Assembly (NCBI GenBank): GCA_030152105.1
Contig: JASLIH010000238.1
Coordinates: 1-20,082, forward strand
Length of the DNA stretch: 20,082 bases
Direction of reading: 5' to 3'
Origin: Actinomycetes bacterium
Lineage (GTDB): Bacteria; Actinomycetota; CALGFH01
In this document: positions 7,593 to 15,161 of the stretch, piece by piece
Numbering within the stretch: position 1 is the first letter of the stretch
Layout of the letters: every line of letters starts with the position of its first letter
The notes under the pieces: generated by a model
Database searches by the model: none
Seen by the model: only the letters and a program-made list of their open reading frames with translations
Told to the model about the DNA's origin: nothing
Made by a program: the position numbers and the translations under genes

Positions 7593-10370
7593 TCAGGGCG
7601 TGGCCTGCTCCCAGGTGAAGGTGTCGTTGGTCAGCCACTCCGGGAGCAGGTTGACGTAGAACGGGGTGCCGGGGACGCCGCTGGTGCCGCCGGGGAGGCT
7701 GGACTCCGCGTGGATGTCGCCGGGGGCGCGGGCCTCGCTGACGTAGCGGTTGGCGGGGCCGCCGCCGAAGCCGAACTCGTTCGTGGCGTCGGCGCGGATG
7801 TTGTGGGTGGAGGCGTCGACGGTCTCGAAGCCGCCGTCGGTGGGGATGCCGGGGAGGCCGGTGAGGGGCGCGGGGAAGGCGCCGAAGGCCGTGGGGATGT
7901 TGAAGGGGCCGCCCAGGGGGTGGTCGAGGGTGACCCGGTGGAGGCGGCCCCAGCGGTAGTCGCCCTGGTCGGCCGACCCGCCGAAGGCGGCCTGGAAGTC
8001 GGGGCCGGACAGCTTGGCCAGGGCGGCCTTGACCGCCCCGAGCAGGGTGACGTCGCGGCGGTCGGCGGCGTCGGCGACCCCGTCGACGGCGAAGAAGTCG
8101 ATCCCGGAGGCGCCGACCCCCCGGCTGGTGCCGAAGGTCTCGAGCAGGTGCTTGAGGGCGGTCAGGGACCGCTCGCCGTCGGGGACCGGGACGCCGAAGG
8201 GGGCCAGGCGGGCGTCGATGGCGCCCTGGACGAGCTGGCCGCGCCAGACCGCGTAGATGGTGGCGGCGGCGCTGGTGGCCTGCTCGAGGCGGGTCGGGGG
8301 CTGGCGCTGGCCGTCGACGTCGGCGGCGTCGTAGCCCTCGGGGATGCCGGTCGGGGTGCGCCGGTTCCACAGGGCCAGGCGGCCGACCGCCTCGGCCACG
8401 GCCCGGTCGCGGGCCAGGCCGCGCAGGGTCGGGTCGCTGTCCACCGCGCCCCTGGCCAGCGCCTTGACCAGGTGGGGGACGAAGAACTGGGCGTCGACCA
8501 GGGCGGTGTCGGCCTGGATGCGCTGGGAGTCGGCGAACGACACCTTGCCGTCGCCGGCCAGCTCGGCCCGGAGCAGGGCGGTGATCCGGCCGCCGCGAAT
8601 GCCGGCGTAGCCGTTGTTGAGGTACAAGATGCCGCCGCCGGGACGGGTCTGGTTCAGCGGGTCGTTGTCGAGGGTGACGCCGGCCGGGTCGTTGTTGGCG
8701 TTGACGAAGAAGCCGGCCGGCGGGTTGACCGTCTGGGGCATCTCCTCGTACGGCAGGATCTCGTAGGGGATGGCCTGGCCGGGCTGGGGGTTGCGGGCCG
8801 GCAGCCACTCGTTGCCGCCGGTGCCGTTGCGGATGAAGAACGGCGGCAGGCCGTTGACGGTGCCGGCCTGGAGGTCCTCACGCAGCGGCAGCTCGGCGCT
8901 GGTGAAGTAGGCGATGTTGCCCTCGACGTCGCTGTACGCCCAGTTCTGGCCGCCGACGTCGAACAGCTCGAGGCCCCGGCGGAAGTCGGCCAGGTTGCGG
9001 GCGTCGTCCCAGATCAGGAAGGTGTCGAGCTCCCTGGTGGCGCTGAAGCCGGTGTACTGGACGCTGAGCGCGGTCCCGGCGCCCTGGTCGAGCTGGATGA
9101 TGGGGCCGTTGTTGCGCCTGGGCACGATCAGGGTGGCCGGCGGGATGGCCCCGCCGGCGGGGACCACGGTGAGGTTGTCGGGCGTGCCCGACCCGGGGTT
9201 GTTCTGGCGGAAGGTCTCGGGGATGGGGATGACCGGCTCCAGCTGGCCCTGGTAGACGGTGGCCAGGCCGCTGGGCGACGACGGGTCGGGCCGCACCTGC
9301 TCGGCGTAGGTGTCGGTCACGTCCATCGGGTTGACGGTGGCTCCCCAGGAGATGAAGCGGTTGTTGCCGACGATCACCCCGGGCGTCCCGGCGAAGCCGC
9401 TGCCGACGGCGTCGGTCTGGCCGCCCTGGAGGTGGACCGGGTAGAAGGTCGAGGGCGCGTCCAGGCCCAGGTGGGGGTCGTTGGCCAGCAGCGGGTGGCC
9501 GCCGGCGGCAAGGCGGCCCGACACCGCCCACTGGTTGGAGCCGGTCTGGCCCCGGTCATGCGACAGCGCCTGGCGCAGCAGCGGCACCTTGGCCGCGAGG
9601 GCGGCGTAGCGCTCGGCCAGCCGGCCCGCGGCGGCCAGCCGCTCGGTGGCCGGCCCGGTGGCCCGGGCGGCCTGCCGGGCCGCCGAGGTGGTCGCGGCCG
9701 GGGCCGCCCGGGTGGCGTCGGGCACGGTCGAGGCGTCGGTGAACGGCTCCGAGCGCCACAGGTCCTGGAAGAACAGGGCGGTGCCGTCGAAGCCGGCCGC
9801 CTGCCCGGCCTGCTGGTAGCCGAGCAGGGCGGTGGTGAGCTCGGTGTCGAGGTCGAACGAGAGCCCGAAGGACTGGAGCTTGCCGATGGCCACGCTGTCC
9901 AGGGCCCGCCAGGGCCGCACCGAGGTCAGGCTGAGGGCCCCGTACTCGGGCGGCAGCGGGTGGCCGGCCACCCAGGCGTTGACGCCGTCGGCGTAGGCGG
10001 CCAGCACCGCCTGGGCGTCGGCGGACAGGGCGGGCAGCGACCGGGCGGCCGCCCGGTGCAGCCCGATGGTCCGCAGCTGCACGTCGGTCGGGAGGGCGGC
10101 CGGCCCGAGCAGCTCGGCCAGGGTGCCGTCGGCCTGGCGGCGGCGCACGTCCATCTGGAACAGCCGGTCCTGGGCGTGGACCCACCCCTGGAGGAAGAAC
10201 AGGTCGTGGCGCGACCCGGCCCGGATGTGGGCGATGCCGTTCGCGTCCCGGTCGAGGTTGGCCGGCCCCTCCAGCCCGGGCACGTCCACCGGGTCGGCGG
10301 CGGCCTGCTGGGCCAGCAGGCCGGCCGGCAGCAGCGAGCATGCGAGGACGACGATGATGGCGCGCCGCAT
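7593..10370 (-). CDS. Secreted penicillin acylase family Ntn hydrolase
   Basis: A 925-residue precursor of the penicillin G acylase / acyl-homoserine-lactone acylase family, which cleaves amide bonds of acylated amines outside the membrane. A signal peptide is clear: 'MRR', a hydrophobic core, and a likely cut after 'QAAA' near residue 25. The alpha part carries 'DANGIAHIRA' and 'LFFLQGWVHAQDRLFQMD' (57-74). Autocleavage is expected before Ser278 in 'TGSNQWAVSG' (276-285), the new N-terminal nucleophile. Asn347 in 'TVNPMDVTDTY' matches the oxyanion Asn. 'GGQNWAYSDVEGNIAY', 'ANNDPAG' and a C-terminal 'PGGTSGVPGTPFY' follow family order. The ATG at 10370 has AGGAGAGG eight bases upstream; the frame stays open further upstream, but only this start gives a signal peptide. 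The substrate cannot be told from sequence. Confidence 0.94.
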   Translation of the reverse strand: MRRAIIVVLACSLLPAGLLAQQAAADPVDVPGLEGPANLDRDANGIAHIRAGSRHDLFFLQGWVHAQDRLFQMDVRRRQADGTLAELLGPAALPTDVQLRTIGLHRAAARSLPALSADAQAVLAAYADGVNAWVAGHPLPPEYGALSLTSVRPWRALDSVAIGKLQSFGLSFDLDTELTTALLGYQQAGQAAGFDGTALFFQDLWRSEPFTDASTVPDATRAAPAATTSAARQAARATGPATERLAAAGRLAERYAALAAKVPLLRQALSHDRGQTGSNQWAVSGRLAAGGHPLLANDPHLGLDAPSTFYPVHLQGGQTDAVGSGFAGTPGVIVGNNRFISWGATVNPMDVTDTYAEQVRPDPSSPSGLATVYQGQLEPVIPIPETFRQNNPGSGTPDNLTVVPAGGAIPPATLIVPRRNNGPIIQLDQGAGTALSVQYTGFSATRELDTFLIWDDARNLADFRRGLELFDVGGQNWAYSDVEGNIAYFTSAELPLREDLQAGTVNGLPPFFIRNGTGGNEWLPARNPQPGQAIPYEILPYEEMPQTVNPPAGFFVNANNDPAGVTLDNDPLNQTRPGGGILYLNNGYAGIRGGRITALLRAELAGDGKVSFADSQRIQADTALVDAQFFVPHLVKALARGAVDSDPTLRGLARDRAVAEAVGRLALWNRRTPTGIPEGYDAADVDGQRQPPTRLEQATSAAATIYAVWRGQLVQGAIDARLAPFGVPVPDGERSLTALKHLLETFGTSRGVGASGIDFFAVDGVADAADRRDVTLLGAVKAALAKLSGPDFQAAFGGSADQGDYRWGRLHRVTLDHPLGGPFNIPTAFGAFPAPLTGLPGIPTDGGFETVDASTHNIRADATNEFGFGGGPANRYVSEARAPGDIHAESSLPGGTSGVPGTPFYVNLLPEWLTNDTFTWEQATP

Positions 10371-10386
10371 CGGGGCTACCTCTCCT

Positions 10387-10406
10387 GGGACCGGCTCCCG
10401 GTTCCC
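10387..10406 (-). promoter_or_regulatory. Imperfect hairpin in the 5' leader of the acylase gene
   Basis: GGGACCGG (10387-10394) and CCGGTTCCC (10398-10406) are inverted copies, with one extra base in the second arm and a 3-base loop. The hairpin abuts the ribosome-binding site AGGAGAGG of the acylase gene (10379-10386, minus strand). In the leader RNA it could affect ribosome access; this is inferred from position only. GC-rich DNA forms such pairings by chance, so confidence is low. Confidence 0.3.
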
Positions 10407-10444
10407 GGAGCACCCACGCCCCGGGCGTCGTCCGAACCCGGCGA

Positions 10445-10472
10445 AGCCTACCAAAGCGGGCTGCCGCTTCAA
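10445..10472 (-). promoter_or_regulatory. Predicted acylase promoter with a palindrome between -35 and -10
   Basis: On the minus strand, TTGAAG (10467-10472) and TAGGCT (10445-10450) are spaced by 16 bp and form a plausible vegetative promoter pointing to the acylase gene, with an expected leader of roughly 65-70 bases. A perfect inverted repeat, AAGCGG (10454-10459) and CCGCTT (10464-10469) around GCTG, fills the spacer and touches the -35 element. A protein bound there should block RNA polymerase. The palindrome is seen; its function and any binding protein are inferred. Confidence 0.45.
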
Positions 10473-10493
10473 GTCCGGTCCGGGGGCCCCGGG

Positions 10494-10499
10494 TACACT
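10494..10499 (+). promoter_or_regulatory. Candidate -10 element for the L,D-transpeptidase gene
   Basis: TACACT at 10494-10499 fits the actinobacterial TANNNT -10 pattern. It ends 9 bases before the ATG at 10509, so transcription would begin only a few bases from, or at, the start codon. No clear -35 element is seen. A GC palindrome (CCGGGG and CCCCGG around position 86 of this hundred, 10480-10492) lies directly upstream. Confidence 0.45.
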
Positions 10500-10508
10500 C
10501 GGGGGGCG

Positions 10509-11735
10509 ATGACTCGTTGGCGCGTTCCCGCAGGACCGTGGCTGGTCGTGGCCGCCGTGGTGGTCGTGGCGCTGGCCGCGGGCGGCCTGTACGTGGTCGC
10601 CGGCGGGGGGTCGGGCGACCGGCACGGCGCGGCCGGCGGCGCCGGAGGGTCGAGGACGGACGGCGGCGCGAGCAGGGCGGCGCCGGTGCGGCTGACCGTG
10701 ACCCCGGAGAACCGGGCGGCCCGGGTCGCCCTGGACGCCAAGGCGCGGGTGGTGGCCGAGGAGGGGCGGCTCCGGGCAGTGCGGGTCACCGGGGCCGGCA
10801 AGCGCCTGGACGGGAAGCTGGCCGCCGACGGGCGCAGCTGGGTGAGCACCGGGGCCCTGGCCCCGGCGACCCGCTACCGGGTGGTGGCCGAGGCGGCCGA
10901 CGACGCCGGGGCCCCGACCCGCCGCCAGAGCAGCTTCACCACCCTCAGGCCCCGGGCCGAGCTGCGAGCCTCGGTCATGCCCCTCGACGGCGAGACGGTC
11001 GGGGTCGGCCTGCCCATCGGCGTCTGGTTCAGCGCGCCGGTGGCCGACCGGGCCGCGGTCGAACGGCGCCTCGAGGTCAGCTCCTCCAAGCCGGTCACCG
11101 GGGCCTGGCACTGGTTCGCCGACAACGAGGTCCACTACCGCCCCAAGGCCTACTGGCCGACCGGGTCCAAGGTCACCCTGCGGGCCCGCCTCGCCGGGAC
11201 CGACGCCGGCGGCGGGGTCTGGGGTGTGGCCGACCGCACCATCGGCTTCAGGGTCGGCGAGCGCCGCATCAGCGTGGTCGACGTCCGGACCCACCGCATG
11301 AAGGTCACCTCGGGCGGGCGGACCCTGCGGGTCCTGCCCGTCAGCACCGGGCGCGAGCGTTACCCGACCACCAACGGCGTCCACTTCGTGCTGGAGAAGA
11401 ACCAGGTCAAGGTGATGGACTCCTCGACCGTGGGCATCCCCCGCAACGGGCCCGGCGGCTACTACCAGCGGGTCGCCTGGTCGGTGCGGATCTCCAACTC
11501 GGGCGAGTTCGTCCACGCCGCCCCCTGGTCGACCGGCTCCCAGGGCTCGGCCAACGTCTCCCACGGCTGCGTCAACCTCTCCACCGCCAACGCCGCCTGG
11601 TTCTTCGGCAAGACCCGCCGCGGCGACGTGGTCGAGGTCAGAGGCTCGCCCAAACGCCCGGGCAACAGCTTCGGCGTCGCCGACTGGAACATGTCCTGGT
11701 CCAGGTGGCTCGCTGGCAGCGCCCGGCCCCGCTGA
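10509..11735 (+). CDS. Membrane-anchored L,D-transpeptidase (YkuD family) with Ig-like domains
   Basis: A 408-residue cell-wall enzyme expected to form 3-3 cross-links between peptidoglycan stem peptides outside the membrane. A hydrophobic anchor lies at 11-31 with no lipobox cysteine, followed by a Gly/Ser-rich linker (32-58). Two Ig-like modules of the mycobacterial Ldt type span about 59-147 and 148-250 ('MPLDGETVGVGLPIGVWFS', 'WHWFADNEVHYRPKAYWP'). The catalytic YkuD domain runs from about 253 to 378. His336 in 'FVHAAPW' and the 'SHGCVNLS' motif (351-358) give catalytic Cys354 with His352. The C-terminal 'DWNMSW' resembles the tail that packs on the catalytic domain in mycobacterial enzymes. 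The start follows TACACT and has no convincing ribosome-binding site, so it may be leaderless. Confidence 0.95.
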   Translation: MTRWRVPAGPWLVVAAVVVVALAAGGLYVVAGGGSGDRHGAAGGAGGSRTDGGASRAAPVRLTVTPENRAARVALDAKARVVAEEGRLRAVRVTGAGKRLDGKLAADGRSWVSTGALAPATRYRVVAEAADDAGAPTRRQSSFTTLRPRAELRASVMPLDGETVGVGLPIGVWFSAPVADRAAVERRLEVSSSKPVTGAWHWFADNEVHYRPKAYWPTGSKVTLRARLAGTDAGGGVWGVADRTIGFRVGERRISVVDVRTHRMKVTSGGRTLRVLPVSTGRERYPTTNGVHFVLEKNQVKVMDSSTVGIPRNGPGGYYQRVAWSVRISNSGEFVHAAPWSTGSQGSANVSHGCVNLSTANAAWFFGKTRRGDVVEVRGSPKRPGNSFGVADWNMSWSRWLAGSARPR

Positions 11736-11745
11736 CTCCGGTCAG
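11732..11745. other. Short inverted repeat spanning two convergent stop codons
   Basis: CTGAC (11732-11736) and GTCAG (11741-11745) pair around TCCG. The repeat contains the TGA of the L,D-transpeptidase gene (11733-11735) and the TGA of the convergent gene (11742-11744 on the minus strand). There is no T-run on either side, so it is at best a weak bidirectional end signal. Confidence 0.3.
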
Positions 11746-12263
11746 GGCGTCTGGAGCTGGCAGCGGTCGACCACCTTGCGGTAGTCGGCCAGGGCCACGT
11801 CGAACTTGGCCGACTCGGCCGAGCCGGCGATCAGGGACGGGGTGCCGGCCTTCACGGCCGCCTCGGGGTCGGGCTTGCCGTCGCGCAGCTTGTTCATCGC
11901 CTCGGTGTGCTCGCGCAGCGCGGCCGACACCAGGACGGCGTGGCTGATGGTCCTGTTGGCCCGCACCACCGCCTCGACGCACTCGGGGGAGGCGGTGGCG
12001 GAGGCGGCCACGCTGCTCGTGGTGACCCCCGAGGAGCTGGCCGGGTCGCGGACGGCGTCGCGGTTGCCGCCGATGGCCACCCCGCCGGCCAGGGAGACGC
12101 CCATCAGGACCAGCGTGACCAGGAGCCAGGTCCAGCCGGGCCGCCGCCGCTCCTCGACGAGCCTGGCCTGGCCGTTGTGCTGGCGGCGGATGTCGAGGTC
12201 GGAGATATAGCGGCGAAGGGCGGCGAGCTGGCGCTCGCGGGTGTCGTCATGCTCTGGAGGCAT
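11742..12263 (-). CDS. Small single-pass membrane protein of unknown function
   Basis: A 173-residue protein I do not recognise. The first 43 residues are charged and helical ('RERQLAALRRYISDLDIRRQH', then 'EERRR'), which fits a cytoplasmic segment. One membrane span follows at about 44-66, then a Ser/Thr/Ala-rich linker (75-93) and an outer domain of about 80 residues. That domain has two cysteines, Cys95 and Cys168, near its ends, which could form a disulfide closing a small helical bundle. ATG start with a GGAGGGG ribosome-binding site upstream. It lies 65 bases downstream of the acyl-CoA dehydrogenase gene on the same strand and could be in its transcript. It ends 6 bases from the convergent transpeptidase gene. 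Codon use is like that of its neighbours, so it is likely a real gene. Confidence 0.8.
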   Translation of the reverse strand: MPPEHDDTRERQLAALRRYISDLDIRRQHNGQARLVEERRRPGWTWLLVTLVLMGVSLAGGVAIGGNRDAVRDPASSSGVTTSSVAASATASPECVEAVVRANRTISHAVLVSAALREHTEAMNKLRDGKPDPEAAVKAGTPSLIAGSAESAKFDVALADYRKVVDRCQLQTP

Positions 12264-12328
12264 CGGTCCCCCCTCCGGGCCCCCTCAGACCGGGCCCAAC
12301 CGGCGCAGGAGCGCGCGTTCCCGGCGAG

Positions 12329-13558
12329 TCATACCAAATAACGGGGGCCGCCGTCGGCGAAGTCCCAGACGGCGCCCTGCTCGAACGCCCGCAGGACCCG
12401 GCGGCTCACGACCATGCGGTGGACCTCGTCGGGGCCGTCGTAGAGGCGGGCCGCCCGGGCGTCGGCGTACATCCGGGCCAGCGGGGTCTGGTCGGTCAGG
12501 CCGAGGGCGCCGTGGGTCTGGAGGGCCCGGTCGACCACGTCGTGCAGCACCCGGGCGGCGTAGAACTTGACCGCCGAGATCTCGACCCTGGCCTCGTCCC
12601 CCTGGTCGATGCGGGCGGCCGCGTCCAGGGTGAGCAGCCGGCAGGCCTGGATCTCGGCGGCCGAGTCGGCCACCCAGTTCTGCACCGTCTGCTTGCCGGC
12701 CAGGGGCCCGCCGAACGCCTCCCGGCGCAGGGCGTAGCCGCACATCAGCTCGAAGGCGCGCTGCATCTGCCCGAGCCAGCGCATCACGTGGTGGATGCGG
12801 CCCGGGCCGAGCCGCTTCTGGGCGATGCGGAAGCCGTCCCCGGGCTCGCCGACGGTGTTGGCCACCGGGACCCGCACCGCGGTGTAGCGGACCTCGCAGT
12901 GGGTGCTCCAGCCGCGGCCCCGGTGGCCCATGACCGGGATCGCCCGGACGATCTCGACGCCCCGGGCGGTGGCCGGGACGACGATCTGGCTCATGCGCCG
13001 GTGCGGCTCGGCCCCGGGGTCGGTGACGGCCATGACGATCCCGAACGCCGCCCCCTCGGCCCCGGAGCTGAACCACTTGTGGCCGTCGATCACCCAGTCG
13101 TCGCCGTCGCGGACGGCGGTGGTCCGCAGCCCGGTCGGGTCGGACCCGGACACCTCCGGCTCGGTCATCGAGAAGAACGAGCGGACGTCCCCGGCGACCA
13201 GCGGCGCCAGCCACCGCTGGCGCTGTTCGGAGGAGCCGAACGATTGAAGGATCTCGGCGTTGCCGGCGTCGGGGGCCTGGCAGCCGAAGACCAGCGGCGC
13301 CCAGGCGCTGCGGCCGATCAGCTCGTTCAGGAAGGCGTAGGCGACGAACCCGCGGCCGCTGCCGCCCGCCTCCGGGCCGATGTGGGGCGCCCACAGGCCG
13401 GCCGCCCTGACCTCGGCCCGCAGCTCCTTGAGCAGCGCCCCGGCCTCGTCGTCCTCGCGGTCGAGGCGGGGCTCGTTGGGGTAGACGAGCCGGTCCATGA
13501 GCTCGCGGACCTGCTCGCGTAGCTCCCGGACCTCCGGTGTCATCGCCAGCACGGCCAT
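12329..13558 (-). CDS. Acyl-CoA dehydrogenase, ACAD10/11-like
   Basis: A 409-residue flavoenzyme expected to introduce an alpha-beta double bond into an acyl-CoA, passing electrons to an electron-transfer flavoprotein. The N-terminal helical domain runs to about 125. The FAD/substrate middle domain has 'FFSMTEPEVSGSDPTGL' (128-144) and 'DGHKWFSSGA' (158-167). The C-terminal helical domain has 'RREAFGGPLAGKQTVQNWVAD' and 'LQTHGALGL' (346-354). The end motif 'YDGPDEVHR' (373-381) puts Asp374 where medium-chain enzymes have the catalytic Glu; the same DGPDEVH pattern is familiar from ACAD10/11-like proteins. The ATG has AAGGAGGA four bases upstream (13563-13570, minus). A second in-frame ATG five codons later is less well placed. 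The chain-length or branched substrate is unknown. Confidence 0.93.
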   Translation of the reverse strand: MAVLAMTPEVRELREQVRELMDRLVYPNEPRLDREDDEAGALLKELRAEVRAAGLWAPHIGPEAGGSGRGFVAYAFLNELIGRSAWAPLVFGCQAPDAGNAEILQSFGSSEQRQRWLAPLVAGDVRSFFSMTEPEVSGSDPTGLRTTAVRDGDDWVIDGHKWFSSGAEGAAFGIVMAVTDPGAEPHRRMSQIVVPATARGVEIVRAIPVMGHRGRGWSTHCEVRYTAVRVPVANTVGEPGDGFRIAQKRLGPGRIHHVMRWLGQMQRAFELMCGYALRREAFGGPLAGKQTVQNWVADSAAEIQACRLLTLDAAARIDQGDEARVEISAVKFYAARVLHDVVDRALQTHGALGLTDQTPLARMYADARAARLYDGPDEVHRMVVSRRVLRAFEQGAVWDFADGGPRYLV

Positions 13559-13585
13559 CAGGTCCTCCTTCGGGCGAGCCCCACG

Positions 13586-13598
13586 ACGATATACGGTA
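13586..13598. promoter_or_regulatory. AT-rich patch serving as shared divergent promoter core
   Basis: The 90-base gap between the divergent acyl-CoA dehydrogenase and dodecin genes is GC-rich apart from one patch at 13586-13598. It contains TATCGT on the minus strand (complement of 13586-13591) and TACGGT on the plus strand (13592-13597), both TANNNT elements. Leaders would be about 20 bases towards the dehydrogenase and about 45 bases towards the dodecin. No convincing -35 elements are seen. Confidence 0.4.
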
Positions 13599-13649
13599 GG
13601 CGGCAGCCGGCGGCCAGCAGCGGGCCGCCCAGCCGGAAGGATGGTCGTG

Positions 13650-13871
13650 ATGGCCGACAGCGTCTATCGGGTCACCGAGCTGGTCGGGACCAGCTCCGAG
13701 TCCTGGGAGCGGGCGGCGGCAGCCGCGGTCGAGACGGCGTCCCAGACGCTCAGAGATCTGCGGATCGCCGAGGTCGTCGAGCTCGACCTCCAGATCGAGG
13801 ACGGCCGGGTCCGGGCCTACCGCACCCGGCTCAAGGTCTCGTTCAAGTACGTGCGGGGCGGCGACTCCTAG
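13650..13871 (+). CDS. Dodecin-family protein lacking the usual flavin-stacking residues
   Basis: A 73-residue protein with the dodecin fold pattern: a strand 'VYRVTELVGTSSESW' (5-19), one helix (20-36) and two long strands 'EVVELDLQIEDGRVRAYRTRLKVSF' (41-65). Dodecins assemble into hollow dodecamers that usually store flavins. Aligned by eye with archaeal and actinobacterial dodecins, the conserved Trp before 'AEVV' is Ile39 here, and the Gln that contacts flavin in 'YQ' is Arg58. Flavin binding may therefore be lost or changed. The ATG at 13650 has GGAAGG (13635-13640) nine bases upstream; an in-frame ATG at 13641 sits too close to that site. The gene is followed after 124 bases by the dha unit on the same strand. 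Confidence 0.9.
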   Translation: MADSVYRVTELVGTSSESWERAAAAAVETASQTLRDLRIAEVVELDLQIEDGRVRAYRTRLKVSFKYVRGGDS

Positions 13872-13906
13872 GCCGCACCGCGGAACTGGGCGGCGCCCTC
13901 CACCTC

Positions 13907-13936
13907 TTGACAACGCAAGCAACCGAAGTGCGTAAT
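13907..13936 (+). promoter_or_regulatory. Predicted sigma-70-type promoter of the dhaM-dhaL-iclR unit
   Basis: TTGACA at 13907-13912 matches the consensus -35 fully. CGTAAT at 13931-13936, after an 18-bp spacer, matches TATAAT at four of six positions. This 124-base gap is clearly less GC-rich than the flanking genes. Transcription would start near 13943-13945, giving a leader of about 50 bases that contains the inverted repeat described next. Confidence 0.55.
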
Positions 13937-13947
13937 GACCTAACGGT

Positions 13948-13964
13948 GTTCGGCATGATCGAAC
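13948..13964 (+). promoter_or_regulatory. Inverted repeat GTTCG-N7-CGAAC, candidate operator
   Basis: GTTCG (13948-13952) and CGAAC (13960-13964) are perfect inverted copies around GCATGAT, just downstream of the expected transcription start of dhaM. Dyads of this size are typical for IclR-family regulators, and such a regulator is the third gene of this unit. Autoregulation is an inference from position. Confidence 0.45.
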
Positions 13965-13995
13965 GCTAGCCGGGGGGTCAGGAGGTGGAGGGCCC

Positions 13996-14412
13996 GTGAC
14001 CGTGGGCCTGGTGGTGGTGTCCCACTCGGCCAAGATCGCCGAGGGCGTGGTCGAGCTGGCCGGCCAGATGGCCGGCCAGGTGCGTATCCGGGCCGCGGGC
14101 GGCACCGACGACGGTGGCATCGGCACCGACGCCACCCTGATCGCGGCGGCGATCGCCGCCGCCGACGAGGGCGACGGGGTCCTGGTCCTGGTCGACCTCG
14201 GGTCGGCCGTGCTCTCGGCCCAGCTGGCCATCGACGAGCTGGTCGAGGAGGAGACCCGGCACCGGGTCCGCATCGCCGAGGCCCCGGTCGTCGAGGGCGC
14301 CGTCGTCGCCGCCATCCAGGCCAGCACCGGCTCCAGCCTGGACGAGGTCGACCAGGCAGCCCGGGACGCGGCCACCATGACCAAGGTCAAGGACTCCGGA
14401 GGGGGAGGATGA
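13996..14412 (+). CDS. dhaM: PTS-dependent dihydroxyacetone kinase phosphoryl donor subunit DhaM
   Basis: A 138-residue EIIA(Man)-type phosphocarrier. In PTS-linked dihydroxyacetone kinases it takes a phosphoryl group from HPr and passes it to ADP held in DhaL. The N-terminus 'VGLVVVSHSAKIAEGVVELAGQM' is diagnostic, with His10 as the phosphorylated residue. 'GIGTDATLI' (41-49) and 'VLVLVDLGSAVLSAQLAID' (62-80) also match DhaM. Unlike enterobacterial DhaM, it has no fused HPr or enzyme I domain. The GTG start is preceded by AGGAGGTGG (13980-13988), one of the strongest ribosome-binding sites in the window. It ends with TGA at 14410-14412. The C-terminal 'KVKDSGGGG' looks unstructured. General PTS proteins must be encoded elsewhere. 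Confidence 0.95.
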   Translation: MTVGLVVVSHSAKIAEGVVELAGQMAGQVRIRAAGGTDDGGIGTDATLIAAAIAAADEGDGVLVLVDLGSAVLSAQLAIDELVEEETRHRVRIAEAPVVEGAVVAAIQASTGSSLDEVDQAARDAATMTKVKDSGGGG

Positions 14413-14483
14413 GGGCGGGGGCCGCCGTCGCAGTACCATGGGCGGGTTCATTGCCCGGAACCCGACGGGAGGCAGCCGGCATC

Positions 14484-15157
<674 letters not shown>

Positions 15158-15161
<4 letters not shown>

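Noticed and set aside
6846..10508. Very long open frame on the plus strand leading into the L,D-transpeptidase
   Set aside because: It is a GC-driven shadow of the regulator and acylase genes, with Arg/Pro/Gly/Ala-rich composition and no domain pattern. The real start is ATG 10509.
10371..11564. N-terminal extension of the acylase reading frame up to 11564
   Set aside because: The extra stretch is antisense to the L,D-transpeptidase gene, has low-complexity composition, and would bury the clear signal peptide that begins at 10370.
11732..11745. Bidirectional intrinsic terminator between the convergent genes
   Set aside because: The stem is only 5 bp and no T-run follows on either strand.
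14409..14483. ATG 14409 as the start of dhaL
   Set aside because: Although it overlaps the dhaM stop and has a good ribosome-binding site, the 25 codons it adds have many A/T third positions and no resemblance to DhaL; GTG 14484 aligns the active-site aspartates at the usual distance. Not fully excluded.
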